DNA of 64,000 nt from JANQHS01 sp965227315 (lineage in GTDB: Bacteria > Bacteroidota > Bacteroidia > Cytophagales > CCMP332): contig OZ245737.1 in NCBI GenBank assembly GCA_965227315.1, forward strand, positions 62,001 to 126,000. Reading direction: 5' to 3'. The notes beneath the pieces were generated by a model. The model was not told the DNA's origin. It saw only the letters and a program-made list of their open reading frames with translations, and did not search any database. Shown here in pieces: positions 18,766 to 29,700 of this stretch (the stretch's first letter is position 1; each line of letters starts with the position of its first letter). A program made the translations under genes and the position numbers.

Positions 18766-19209
18766 ATGTTGAATTGGAACGATGTCATCCATTTCGCCTC
18801 GAAGGGCAATCCCGAGCCTGATAGGAGGGTTGAAAAAACCGATGAAGAATGGAGAAAAGAGTTGAGCCCGGAGGTATTTGCCGTAACCAGGGCTAAGGGC
18901 ACCGAAAGGCCGTTTTCAGGCGAGTTTTGTGAGGCCTTTGAACCGGGGAAATACTCTTGCACTTGCTGTGATACACTCCTTTTTGATTCGGAAGAGAAAT
19001 TTGAATCGGGAACGGGTTGGCCGAGTTTTACTCAACCGGTAAAAAGGAACAATGTGGCATACAAAAAGGACAGCAGTCATGGAATGATCCGGGTGGAGAT
19101 ACTGTGCAATATATGTGACAGTCATCTGGGGCATGTTTTTCCGGATGGGCCGGCGCCTAGCGGCCTGAGGTATTGTGTAAATTCCCTGTCCCTGAAGAAA
19201 GAGTCCTAG
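18766..19209 (+). CDS. msrB: Peptide-methionine (R)-S-oxide reductase
   Basis: This 147-residue protein matches MsrB, which reduces methionine-R-sulfoxide in proteins. It has the zinc-binding Cys pairs CTCC and CNIC, the ESGTGWPSF block, GHVFPDGP and the catalytic Cys in LRYCVNSLSL. There is no signal peptide, so it is cytoplasmic. It starts at the ATG at 18766, downstream of the terminator at 18687-18719, so it must have its own promoter in the 46 or so bases between. Its TAG stop overlaps the TAG stop of the convergent TonB receptor gene in the palindrome CTAG. Confidence 0.95.
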   Translation: MLNWNDVIHFASKGNPEPDRRVEKTDEEWRKELSPEVFAVTRAKGTERPFSGEFCEAFEPGKYSCTCCDTLLFDSEEKFESGTGWPSFTQPVKRNNVAYKKDSSHGMIRVEILCNICDSHLGHVFPDGPAPSGLRYCVNSLSLKKES

Positions 19210-21485
19210 TTTCCCAATGCCATTCTCAAACCAAGAAAGAACTCTCGACCATGGATGGGAGAGTAGGAGTAAGAGGTGTCAAAATTAGGGCTGAATCCGG
19301 AATTGAAATTCGGATCATTGTATCCAACCAAGGGGGAGACTGGCTGGAAGTAGTCAAACAGGTTCATAATTCCGCCATAAACGAAGAAGAGCTTTCCAAT
19401 CGATTTCTCCATTTTGAGATTATGAATTGAAAAGGTTTCAGATGTGGTACTTCTCGACGTAGTAAGGGGATTACCCTGATCATCCAGATCATAAACCTCC
19501 GGCAGGCTCATCGGTCCGGTAAGATTACTTGAATAAGAGATCGATAGTCCCAGTTCCCGAAAAGAATAGCTGGCCGTAAAGACGCCGGAATAACTTGGAG
19601 CAAAAACAATCTGTTCCGTATTTCCATTTTCGGTTTCTGTTACATCCATAATCGTCAAACCTACGCTGAACGAAAACGGGAAGCTGAACTCATGGAGCCA
19701 CCTTGCCCCAATTCCTTTTGATACGGCATACCCCATCGTATTTTCATATATGATCTTGTTTGGGTCAGAGTAATCAGGGTTGATCTTGTTTGTGAAATGG
19801 GTGTAGAATCCGTCAAAATCCAGCATTCCCTGCCCGTTTCCCAAGAGGAAAACATGATTCAGATTGGCAGTAAAATTATAGGATTGCTCGGGATTCAGGT
19901 CTTCCCTGATCTCAATTTCCCTTTGCCCGCTGATAAAAGCATGATCTTCGGTGAAGAGATTCACAACCCTGAACCCGGTTCCAAAATTGAATCTAAGATT
20001 GGTGTATTTTCCTATTCCATGCTTTGTGCTGAGCCTGGGAGAAAAAATGGTTCCGTGGTGTTGATAATAATCGAGCCGCAACCCGGCCAAAAGGGTAATT
20101 TTAGGGCTCATCGAAAATTCATCCTGCATGAAGATCCCGGGAATAATGGAGGTCTGTTCCTGGTTGTTCAATGAGCCATCGCCTAGAATATTTTCTGTGG
20201 CTGAGGTATTGTCATCATAGACCTGAATTCTCGAAGTAAGGCCTATGGTAAGGTCATGCCTGTCCAGGGCTTTATTCCAGATGAAATTACCGAAAGCTAT
20301 TTGCTGCGACGCTACATAATGTGCATCACCATAATATGAATCCTGATCATGATGGCTTAAGGAATAATCAAGCCTCAGGTTCCTTACAAGATCGAACTCA
20401 TAGCTACCAAATACCTCAACTCTTTGAGTATAGATACTCTCTCCATATATTTCACCGCTTCCTCTGAGCTTTTTATAGTCTCCTTTCACAAAATCTCTCA
20501 CACCGTTTCTTCGATCCTCATAATAGTATTTGGCGGCAATAGAGAAGTTCTTCTTTGAGGGACGACTGATATTCCACTTTGTAAAAAGGGATATCCTGTC
20601 CATATTGATGATATCGCCAAATCCATCATCATTTCGATCTTCAAAAAGGTCGATGGTTGCATGGTTGATACCGATGAATCCGGTGGTTTTCCCTATAGAA
20701 GAAGCTACGCCCAGGTTGGTAAACAATTCCTGATGAGAGGTCGCCATGACATCAACGGATAGGCCAGGCTGCTTGGAGGGATCTTTGGTTATGATATTGA
20801 TCAGGCCTGCTACGGCTTCGGAGCCATAAAGAGTTGAGTTTGGCCCCTTGATCACCTCGATTCGGTCGATCAGCATTGTAGGTATTCCATTGAGACCATA
20901 TACGGAGGCAAGGTTGCCATACATCGGGGTGCCATCCATAAGAATGGAAGTATATTGCCCCGGCAATCCATTGATCGAGATTGCATTGGTAAAACAGACC
21001 CCGCAGGCAACCTCTTCCTGAACGCCGTTTACCAGTGTGATCCCCTCAACAAGGTTCGCTCCACCCGAGGGTAAATAGGTCTCGAATTGTTTGGATGTAA
21101 CCACCTCTACTTTTACCGGTGATTTGTCAACGTATTCGGCATGCATGGTTCCTGTAACCACTACCTCTTTTAGACCAAGGCTGCTTTCCTGAAGTGTAAT
21201 ATCCAAGAATGAAGGCTCTACACCTCCAACGCTGGTTTCGATAACCTGGGTTTGAAATCCTATGGATCTAATTTCGACCTGATAAGTACCATCCGGTATG
21301 CCGTTCAGTACGAACTCACCATTCTCGTCGCTTACGGTTCCCATGTCAATTTCCGGGATCCTTACAGTGGCTCCGGGCACAGCTTCCTGTCTGAAACTCA
21401 CTTTTCCTTTCAGCGCAGCTTTGTCCTGAGCAAAAGCATTGGAAACAACCCACAGTGTCAACAGAAGAAGCAGAGTAGTCTTCAC
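19206..21485 (-). CDS. TonB-dependent receptor, probably metal-related
   Basis: I start this protein of about 759 residues at the GTG at 21485, because only that start places a signal peptide (VKTTLLLLLTLWVVSNAFAQ) at the N-terminus; the longer frame to 21647 runs through the neighbouring promoter and gene. Residues about 25-105 are a carboxypeptidase-regulatory-like domain (GKVSFRQEAVPGATVRIPE). A plug domain follows with EEVACGVCFTNAISINGLPG and IDRIEVIKGPNSTLYGSEAV, then a 22-strand-type barrel to the C-terminus. The Cys pair in the plug (ACGVC) is shared with a subgroup of Bacteroidota receptors. A DtxR-type box lies 28 bases upstream, so expression is probably metal-repressed and the cargo may be an iron or manganese species. 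Confidence 0.9.
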   Translation of the reverse strand: MKTTLLLLLTLWVVSNAFAQDKAALKGKVSFRQEAVPGATVRIPEIDMGTVSDENGEFVLNGIPDGTYQVEIRSIGFQTQVIETSVGGVEPSFLDITLQESSLGLKEVVVTGTMHAEYVDKSPVKVEVVTSKQFETYLPSGGANLVEGITLVNGVQEEVACGVCFTNAISINGLPGQYTSILMDGTPMYGNLASVYGLNGIPTMLIDRIEVIKGPNSTLYGSEAVAGLINIITKDPSKQPGLSVDVMATSHQELFTNLGVASSIGKTTGFIGINHATIDLFEDRNDDGFGDIINMDRISLFTKWNISRPSKKNFSIAAKYYYEDRRNGVRDFVKGDYKKLRGSGEIYGESIYTQRVEVFGSYEFDLVRNLRLDYSLSHHDQDSYYGDAHYVASQQIAFGNFIWNKALDRHDLTIGLTSRIQVYDDNTSATENILGDGSLNNQEQTSIIPGIFMQDEFSMSPKITLLAGLRLDYYQHHGTIFSPRLSTKHGIGKYTNLRFNFGTGFRVVNLFTEDHAFISGQREIEIREDLNPEQSYNFTANLNHVFLLGNGQGMLDFDGFYTHFTNKINPDYSDPNKIIYENTMGYAVSKGIGARWLHEFSFPFSFSVGLTIMDVTETENGNTEQIVFAPSYSGVFTASYSFRELGLSISYSSNLTGPMSLPEVYDLDDQGNPLTTSRSTTSETFSIHNLKMEKSIGKLFFVYGGIMNLFDYFQPVSPLVGYNDPNFNSGFSPNFDTSYSYSPIHGREFFLGLRMALGN

Positions 21486-21512
21486 TGGGTCAAAGGTATG
21501 GCTAAAATTATT

Positions 21513-21528
21513 TTTAGGCAAGCCTAAA
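21513..21528. promoter_or_regulatory. DtxR/MntR-type operator between receptor and regulator
   Basis: The 16-base sequence tttaggcaagcctaaa consists of two perfect 7-base inverted arms (tttaggc and gcctaaa) around a two-base centre. This is the shape of metal-box operators of the DtxR/MntR/IdeR family. It lies between the divergent TonB receptor (start 21485) and the DtxR-family regulator gene (start 21563), so it could control both and give autoregulation. The assignment combines the visible palindrome with the neighbouring regulator; binding is inferred. Confidence 0.8.
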
Positions 21529-21562
21529 TATTTATTAGCAAAAAGCAAACTATTTTTGAGGT

Positions 21563-22219
21563 ATGCCGACTTTTGCTGAAGAAGATTATCTGAAGGCTTT
21601 CTATAGCCTGAATGGTGTAGACGGGAATGCGATCTCCACATCTTCACTAAGTGATTATTTGTCTATAAATCCCGCTTCGGTAACAGAAATGATCAAGAAG
21701 CTTTCGGAAAAGAAGCTTGTCAATTATAAAAGATCATATGGGGCCTCTCTGAGCAAGAAGGGAAAGGATCTGGCCATTTCGATCGTGAGAAAACACAGGC
21801 TTTGGGAAACCTTTCTGGTGGAAAAGCTGGGATTCTCCTGGGATCAGGTTCATGAAATTGCAGAACAGCTGGAACATATTCAGTCAGATGAATTGATCAA
21901 TAAGCTTGATCAGTACCTTGGCTTTCCCAAAACCGATCCCCATGGCGATCCTATTCCGGATAAGCAGGGGAGGATCGAAAAGACCAAACAGATCAAGCTA
22001 TCCGAACTGGAGATTGGCGATCAGGCGATCGTGGCTGGCGTTGGTAATCAGGATACCACTTTCCTTAAATATCTAAATGAGCTAAGGATAGCCATTGGTT
22101 CCAAAGTCAAGGTCAAGGCGGTCAATGAATTCGACAGTTCATTTCTCATTCTACTTGAGGGAAAAGAGCTGTTTCTGTCGGATAAACTGGCCTCTCAGGT
22201 CCTGGTCTTCAAGGATTGA
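21563..22219 (+). CDS. DtxR/MntR-family metal-dependent transcriptional regulator
   Basis: This 218-residue protein has an N-terminal winged helix-turn-helix (YLSINPASVTEMIKKLSEKK), the iron-dependent repressor dimerisation domain with metal-site residues in RKHRLWETFLVEKLGFSWDQVHEIAEQLEHI and FPKTDPHGDPIPD, and a C-terminal FeoA/SH3-like domain (KLSELEIGDQAIVAGVG). The metal could be Mn or Fe; this cannot be decided by eye. It is divergent from a TonB receptor gene with a matching operator between them. Its TGA stop abuts the stop of the convergent PorP-OmpA gene in the palindrome TGATCA. Confidence 0.95.
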   Translation: MPTFAEEDYLKAFYSLNGVDGNAISTSSLSDYLSINPASVTEMIKKLSEKKLVNYKRSYGASLSKKGKDLAISIVRKHRLWETFLVEKLGFSWDQVHEIAEQLEHIQSDELINKLDQYLGFPKTDPHGDPIPDKQGRIEKTKQIKLSELEIGDQAIVAGVGNQDTTFLKYLNELRIAIGSKVKVKAVNEFDSSFLILLEGKELFLSDKLASQVLVFKD

Positions 22220-23791
22220 TCAACGGGGGTCGATAATCTCGAATTCCACCCTGCGGTTCAGCTTCCTGAATCTTTCGTTGATGTTTGGCAGGTAAGGTTG
22301 GGTATATCCTCTTCCACTCGTAACCATTCTTGATGAACTGATCCCCTTGGATCGAAGATAATTCTTTACGGCAACGGCTCTATCCTTGGATATTCCCGCA
22401 TTTTGGCCTTCCGAGCCTATATTACAAGTGTGTCCGACAACCCGCAGCTTGATATCGGGATGTGCTTTCAGTATGATGGCGACCGAATCCAGGACTTCTT
22501 CGCTTTTGTTCAAAAGCTTGTGACTGTTGAACCTGAAGAAGATTTTCTGGTCTATTAGAGCCAATTCATTTTTCCTTAAACCGTATGGCCCTACCACCGC
22601 CACCGGAGAAACCTTATTTGAAGGGTCTTCTACATTCTGATCAGCACCTATTCCTTCCAATTCCTCTGCTTTTTCATCCTCTTCACCACCGATCAATACC
22701 GGTGCTGCAACGATGGCCGGACTTACCCCGGATTGCTCCTCCTGATCGGTTGATTTTAGGGATGACTCAGAGGTAGCCATGTTCTCGAGGCTATCTGCCT
22801 CCAGACTATCAAGGTCTACTGAGTCGATCGAACTGAGATTTTGGAAGCTGTCTATCTCCAACTCTTCTTCTTCGGGCAGGTCGCAATCCTTGTACCCAAA
22901 TTTGATCTTCAGGGTGATCTCATGAGAATTACTCGGCACTTCGGGAACAACACTTACATCATAACTATACCCTAGCCATGCTTTCTTTTTCCAATGGTAT
23001 CCGGCCGTAAAATTGACCGATGAATTGGTTCGATAACTCATTCCCACTTCCAAGGCCTCCTTGATCAAAGCATTTGCAAGTAGGTCGATCTGAGCGGGCC
23101 CACCGGAAACATCCTTTGCCAAAAAACTTCCCTTGATCTTGAGGTCAGGGTTCACGGTAAAGATCTTTCCTGCCGTAATATACCAGTGATTTCTGCGGTT
23201 GTATTCCGTGCCATCAGGAGCACCAAGTGTTGTGGAGATAAACCTCGGTGTTGAAACTCCACCGAAGAAGTTCCTATAGGAAAAATAGGCCCCGATACCT
23301 GCTCCGGGGCTTTGAAACTGAATATTCTCTGCAAATCTCGGATCATTTGTCACGCCAAGCTCCGAATAATCTTCACTATAAAAATCTATTCCTGCCACAG
23401 CACCAACGGATAGAGTAAGCGCCTCAAAATTCCATTGGTCATTACAATCGGAAGAGTCAGAAATAATCTTGTACGAGTATGAAAAATTGAAACCGGTGAT
23501 CGTTGAGACCCCAAACCGGTCCGAAAGAACCGTGGCTCCAATGCCGTGCTTTTGATTCCTTAACCTTGCAGTTCCACTGAGGAAGATCGTCGTCGGGGTT
23601 CCCTCCACACTTGCCCATTGTCTTCGATAAGTCAGCAATAGAGCCTTATCCTTTTCAAAGCCGGCATAGGCCGGATTATAGATCATAGGGTTGAAGTTGT
23701 ACTGTGTTAACTGAGTTTGCTGCTGGGCATTGGCAGAACTCAATCCCAAGATCAGTAACAGAAGGGGCAATATGGCCAGGATCCTCTTCAT
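22220..23791 (-). CDS. PorP/SprF-family T9SS protein fused to OmpA domain
   Basis: This 523-residue protein has a signal peptide (ending SSANAQ). Residues about 23-300 form a PorP/SprF-type outer-membrane barrel, with the hallmark start QLTQYNFNPMIYNPAYAGFEKDK and the following LLTYRRQW segment. An acidic, Ser-rich linker spans about residues 305-400. Residues about 410-523 are an OmpA C-terminal peptidoglycan-binding domain (IFFRFNSHKLLNKSEEVLD, VVGHTCNIGSEGQN, SKDRAVAV, LNRRVEFEI). SprF-type proteins assist export of partner adhesins through the T9SS. Here the gene begins one base after the stop of a giant type B cargo gene, which argues that the two are a dedicated pair. The usual family members lack the OmpA part. 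Confidence 0.92.
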   Translation of the reverse strand: MKRILAILPLLLLILGLSSANAQQQTQLTQYNFNPMIYNPAYAGFEKDKALLLTYRRQWASVEGTPTTIFLSGTARLRNQKHGIGATVLSDRFGVSTITGFNFSYSYKIISDSSDCNDQWNFEALTLSVGAVAGIDFYSEDYSELGVTNDPRFAENIQFQSPGAGIGAYFSYRNFFGGVSTPRFISTTLGAPDGTEYNRRNHWYITAGKIFTVNPDLKIKGSFLAKDVSGGPAQIDLLANALIKEALEVGMSYRTNSSVNFTAGYHWKKKAWLGYSYDVSVVPEVPSNSHEITLKIKFGYKDCDLPEEEELEIDSFQNLSSIDSVDLDSLEADSLENMATSESSLKSTDQEEQSGVSPAIVAAPVLIGGEEDEKAEELEGIGADQNVEDPSNKVSPVAVVGPYGLRKNELALIDQKIFFRFNSHKLLNKSEEVLDSVAIILKAHPDIKLRVVGHTCNIGSEGQNAGISKDRAVAVKNYLRSKGISSSRMVTSGRGYTQPYLPNINERFRKLNRRVEFEIIDPR

Positions 23792-23792
23792 T

Positions 23793-26700
23793 TCATCTCT
23801 TTAAGACCAGATAACCGCTTAACGGCGGACTCCCATCGCCCAGATCTATGGTATAGTAATAGGTGCCATCGGGAAGCTCCCCGGATCCCCAGGAACCTGA
23901 TTTATTGGCTTTTCCGTCAAAGACCGTGTTGATGTTGTCGTAACCCGTGGTTTCAAAGACCACATTTCCCCAACGGTTGAAAACCGAAACCTTATTGTCC
24001 GGGTAATCATTGATTCCCCTGATCCTCCAGTAGTCGTTGTTCCCGTCCTGATTAGGACTTATTCCTTTTATGGGTTCAACTGTAGCAACTTCACTTACGG
24101 TAACCACTATGCTATCGAAATTGGCGCAACCTGTTTGGTCGGTATAAGTGACTGTATAGGTTGTCGTTTGAATTGCGGTTAAAATCGGATCTGGTAGATT
24201 GGGATCATCGATACCAAGAGTAGGTGACCAGCTATACTGACCATCATCTCCTACATTGGTCCTTGCGTTCAGTTGGATCAACTCCCCGTCGAGTACTGTG
24301 GTGTCATTTCCCGCTTCAACGGATAAGAGGGTATAATTTACAGCTACCGTATCCGAGCTGCTCTGGCAAGGCCCTGTGACCGTCCATGCAAATAGATTTG
24401 TTCCCAAACCAAGTTGTGTTACACGGGTCGATGGGCTTAGCTGATCCTGGATCTGACCACTTCCCGATACCAATGTCCAAAACCCTATCCCTGATGAAGG
24501 TGTCTGGGCCGATAGATCCACTTCAGGTCGACAAACGGCATCATCGTTCCCGGCATCTGCAATGCTTGGAACCTGGTCATCAACCACCGTGACTGAAAAC
24601 GAACAGGTATTCTGGTTTCCGTTCACATCCAGAATCGTATAGATCACATTGGTAACTCCCACAGGATAATACCCACTTGCATCCTGACCGCCATTGAAGT
24701 CATTGGAGAAGCTGAACACCGCACAATTGTCATCGGTGCTTGGAATAGCGAGGCTTACCGAACCACCACATGAGTCGAGGTCATTATTCAAAGTTTGATC
24801 TGACGGACAAGTGATCGTCGGTGATATGGTATCCTGAACCAAAATATTTACATTTTCAGTACTGGTGTTTCCACTTGGATCATTGCCCGTGACCTGTATG
24901 ACAATGGTTCCTGTATCGGCACAACTAAAAACCGACTGGCTCAATATCAATGGATCAAGGCTACAATTGTCGGAGCTACCGACGTCAATATCTCCCTGGC
25001 TGATCGAAGCCGTACCGTTCTGATCCAAGAAGATGGTTATGTCCTGGAGGCTGAGTACCGGAGAAAGTGTATCCAATACCGTAATGATGGCAGGAGCGGA
25101 AGCGGAGTTACCGCTGGGATCTGTGACGATCAAAGAGATGTTGTTGGCTCCAATGTCGGCGCAGTCAAATAAGGAATCGCTGAGATTCAATTGGAAGCTG
25201 CAATTATCCGAACTACCATTATCAACCATCGAGGAAGATATGGTGGCGGATCCGGAAGCGTCCAAATAGATGGTCAGGTTCTGTGCAATGGGATTGGGAT
25301 CTATCGTGTCCAATACGGTGATATCAGCTTGTCTATTCGCGCTGTTTCCGTTAACATCGGTAACTGTAAGAGTAACCTGATTCAATCCGGTGTTCGAACA
25401 GTCAAAATTTTGCTGACTCAGCACATAAGTACTTATTCCACAGGCATCGGAGCTGCCGTTATCCACCTGGGAAGGTAGAATACTTGCCATACCTGAGTTA
25501 TCCAGGTAGATCGTCAGGTTCTGAACCTGAACATCAGGTGAGACAGTATCAATTACCGTGACTATAGCGGTATTTGATGAACTGTTTCCATTTACATCCT
25601 CAATGCTAAGTGTGACAGTATTGGCACCTATGTCCGAACAAAAGAAAGAATCTATATCAATGGTGCTGGAGTTGATCCCGCATGCTTCAATGGAACCATT
25701 ATCAATGGAGGCAGGAGTGATCACGCCGAGGCCGTTGGGATCCAAATAAAGATCGATATTCTGGGTTATCACCTGCGGTGAAATCGTGTCAAAGATGGTG
25801 ATCTGGGCAGGGCCGGTTGAGGAATTTCCACTTAAGTCGGTGACCACAAACTGCACATTGTTCACTCCGATGTTCGAGCAATTGAAGGTGTCAGGAATAA
25901 CATCATAGGAAGCAATGTTACATGCATCCACAGACCCATTATCAAGGAGTATGCCCGGCACAGTTACTTTACCGCTGGCGTCAAGGTATGCCGTGATGTT
26001 TTGTGAAAAGATGAGAGGAGAGACCGTATCGATCACGGTCACCGTTTCGGTTGTCAATGTGGAATTTCCATTCACATCCAGAACAACCACGGTGACGTTT
26101 ACCGGACCCAAGGTAGCGCAATTCACGACAGAGGGAGTAACAATGATGGTGTCAATGCCACATGCATCCCATGATCCGTTATCCAAAGCCCATGGATCGA
26201 TTGCAGCACTTCCCGTGATATCGGTATATACATCTATGGGCTGTGTTACAGCATTTGGGTTTATCGTATCCAACACCAGGACATTTGTGGATGAAGTCCT
26301 TGAGTTGCCATTTGCATCCCAAACCGTAAGATCCACCATGTTGATTCCAGTATCTGCACAGGAAAAGGTGTTCGGAGAAACGGACCTGGAGTTTATTCCA
26401 CAGGCATCAAACGAGCCGTCATCAACATCATCGGGAAGTAATGTTCCTATTCCGGCATTGTCGAGGTAAACAGTATCGACTTTGGTGATAACCGTAGGGG
26501 AAATTGTATCGATAACCGTGACAACACTGATTGCGGAATCACGGCTTCCAAACAGGTCAGAAACGACCAACCAGGTATTGTTGGGGCCGATATCAGCACA
26601 GAAAAAAGTATCTGGCCTTGCGATCATTGGTCCCAGGGCGCAGTTGTCGGATGAACCGCCGTCAATATCTATTCCGGTGATGCCCACTACTCCATTGGCA

Positions 26701-29700
26701 TCGAGATAGGCATTGATATTTTGAGCCACTGCGATGGGAGGAACGGTCTCTATGATGATCACGGTTTCTGTAGCTGTACCGGTATTGCCGTGAATGTCGG
26801 TCACGAATAATGTGACGATCTGCGGGCCTGTTTCGGTACAGGTAAAAGTATCGGGATCAGAGGTGATCGATGCTATCCCGCATGCATCCCATGATCCGTT
26901 ATTGATACTGGAGGCATTGATCACCGCAATACCGTTGGCGTCAAGCGGAACATTGACGGGTTGAGTAATTACGGTAGGAGGGAAAGTGTCCAGCACATTT
27001 ATGGTCGCCGGGCCACTATTTGAGTTTCCGTTGAAATCGTTTACGGTTAATGTCACATTCTGAGGTCCTACATCGGAGCAGTTGAAGGAGTTAGGCCAAA
27101 CACTCATGGAAAGAATACCACAGGCATCCGCAGATCCATTATCCACCTGTGATGGGAGTACAGTGACATTGCCCAGACTATCCAGGTAGACATTTGAGTT
27201 TTGTGTGACCACGGTAGGACTGACTGTATCCACAACTGTGATGACAGCCCCTATGTCGGAGCTGTTGCCATTGTTGTCGGTCACGGTAAGCGTCACATTG
27301 TTGGTTCCAAGGTTCCCGCACCCAAAAGATGTTTGGCTCAATGCAAGAGAGCCAATACCACAGGCATCGTTACTACCGTTGTCCACCATCGCGGCGGTGA
27401 TATTTACATTTCCCGCTGGGTTCAGGTATACCGTCAAATTTTGGGCAATTGCATTGGGGCTCACGGTATCAAGGACAGTCACCACTGCTGTACCATTTCT
27501 TGAGTTTCCGGCTCCGTCAGTCACGGTCAGCGTCACGTTGTTTGGCCCGACATTGGTACAATTGAAGGTATTTGGCGCAACTGCCAGTGTTACACCTCCG
27601 CAGGCATCACCACTTCCATTATCCACATCTGAAGATGCGATGCTGACCGTTCCAAAGGCGCTTAAATAAACGGTGATATTCTGAGTCGCAACTGTAGGTC
27701 CAACAGTATCAAGAATGGTGACGATGGCGGATCCGGTTTTCGAATTTCCATTGTTATCGTTTACCGTGAGTGTTACATTGTTGGGGCCCAGGTTGGAGCA
27801 ATTAAAGGCATTTGGCCAGACATTCAGGGAGGCTATGCCGCATGCATCAGAAGAGCCATTATCGATCTGTGCTGCAGTAATGGTAGCATTTCCCGTACCG
27901 TCAAGATAGACGTTGATATTCTGTGTGATGACATTGGGGTCCACGGAATCAATGACAGTGACGGTCACCGAGGAAGCCGAAGAATTACCGCTGGAATCCC
28001 TGGCGAAAAAATCGACGGAATTGGGCCCAACATCCGGGCAGAAAAAGGTGTCGGTGGAAAGAAAGAAGCTATCGATCCCGCAAGCGTCCGAGGAGCCATT
28101 ATTCACCAGTGTCGGATCCATTATGGCGACTCCTGCGGGGTCAAGATAGATGGTTTGGTTTTGGCCTATGGCAGTTGGAGAAACAGTATCGAGAACGGTT
28201 ACAATGGCCGTTCCGCTGCTTACATTGGTATTGTTATCGGTGGCCGTGAGTGTAACGGTATTGGGCCCAAGATGACTGCAATCAAATGCCGTCTGTGAAA
28301 GTGACAATCCGGAAATTCCACAGGCATCGTTCGTACCGTTATTGACATCTGAAGCCGTAATATTTACATTTCCTGCAGGGTTGAGGTATACGGTGATATC
28401 CTGGGTAAGGACTGTGGCTCCGGTGGTATCCAATACCGTGACGATGGCAGTACCATTTTTACTGTTCCCGTTATTATCCGTAACGGTGAGCGTAACATTG
28501 TTGGCTCCCAGTTGTGCACATCCAAAGGAATTTGGAGCTAGCGCAAGAGCAGCGATCCCACATGCATCCGCAGACCCATTGTCCACGGCTCCCGGTAAAA
28601 CCGTAACCATTCCCGTTCCGTCCAGATAAACCGTGATATTCTGGGTTACCACCATTGGATCTACAGTGTCAATAACGGTGATCGTCGCGTTATCGCTATC
28701 CACATTCCCACTGGCATCGAAAGCCTGAAGTATGACAGCATTCGGTCCTACATTAGAACAGAAAAAGGTATCAGGGATCAAAGCCAGACTATCAATTCCA
28801 CAGGCATCGGAAGACCCGTTATTCACAAGGGAAGGGGGTAGGGCTGCTAATCCTGTTGGATCAAGGTAGACCGTCCTGTTTTGAGCGGCGGCCATAGGAC
28901 TTACGGTATCAAGCACTGTGACTATTGCAGGCCTTGTTCTGCTATTGGTGTTGTTGTCGGTTGCGGTGAGAAGTACCGTATTTGCACCAAGATCGGCACA
29001 GGTAAAACTCGTGACGTCCAAACTCAAACTCGCTATTCCACAGGGGTCGCCGGTGCCGTTGTCGACCATTGCCGGTGTAATTGTTGCATTTCCCGCCGGG
29101 TCCAGATATACCGTGATATCCTGCGTAATTACATTTGGCGAGGTAGTATCCTGAATGGTGATGATGGCCGTGCCCGACTTGCTATTTCCGTTTACGTCAT
29201 AAACCGTGAGCACCACATTGTTGGGGCCAACATTAGAACAATTAAAGGTATTTGGAGTCAGATTCAGACTATCGATCCCGCAATTATCAAAGGAAAAGTT
29301 ATTGACCACAGAAGGAGGGACGACGATGGTTCCCCCCGTACCCAGAGGTACGGATACATTGGTTGTAGAGACATTTGGTGAAACCGTATCCACAATGGTC
29401 ACTATGGCCGAGGCAGAATCGACATTGCCATTGATATCCGTGATCGTCAGGAATACCGTATTGGTTCCTGTATCACCACAATTGAAAAAGGACTGACTCA
29501 GACTCAAAGCCAGAATTCCACAATTATCAGAGGATCCGTTATCGATATCCACGGGAGTGACATTGGCGATTCCTACAGGGTTTAAGTAAGCGGTAACATT
29601 ATTCGTGCTCACTGTCGGTTTGATAGAATCCACCACATTGATTGTGAAAGTCCTTGACTTGGAATTTCCGTTTACATCTGTGACCGTAAGCGTGATTGAG

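Noticed and set aside
21486..21647. Longer N-terminus for the TonB receptor
   Set aside because: The extra 54 residues cross the operator and the start of the divergent regulator gene and would hide the signal peptide.
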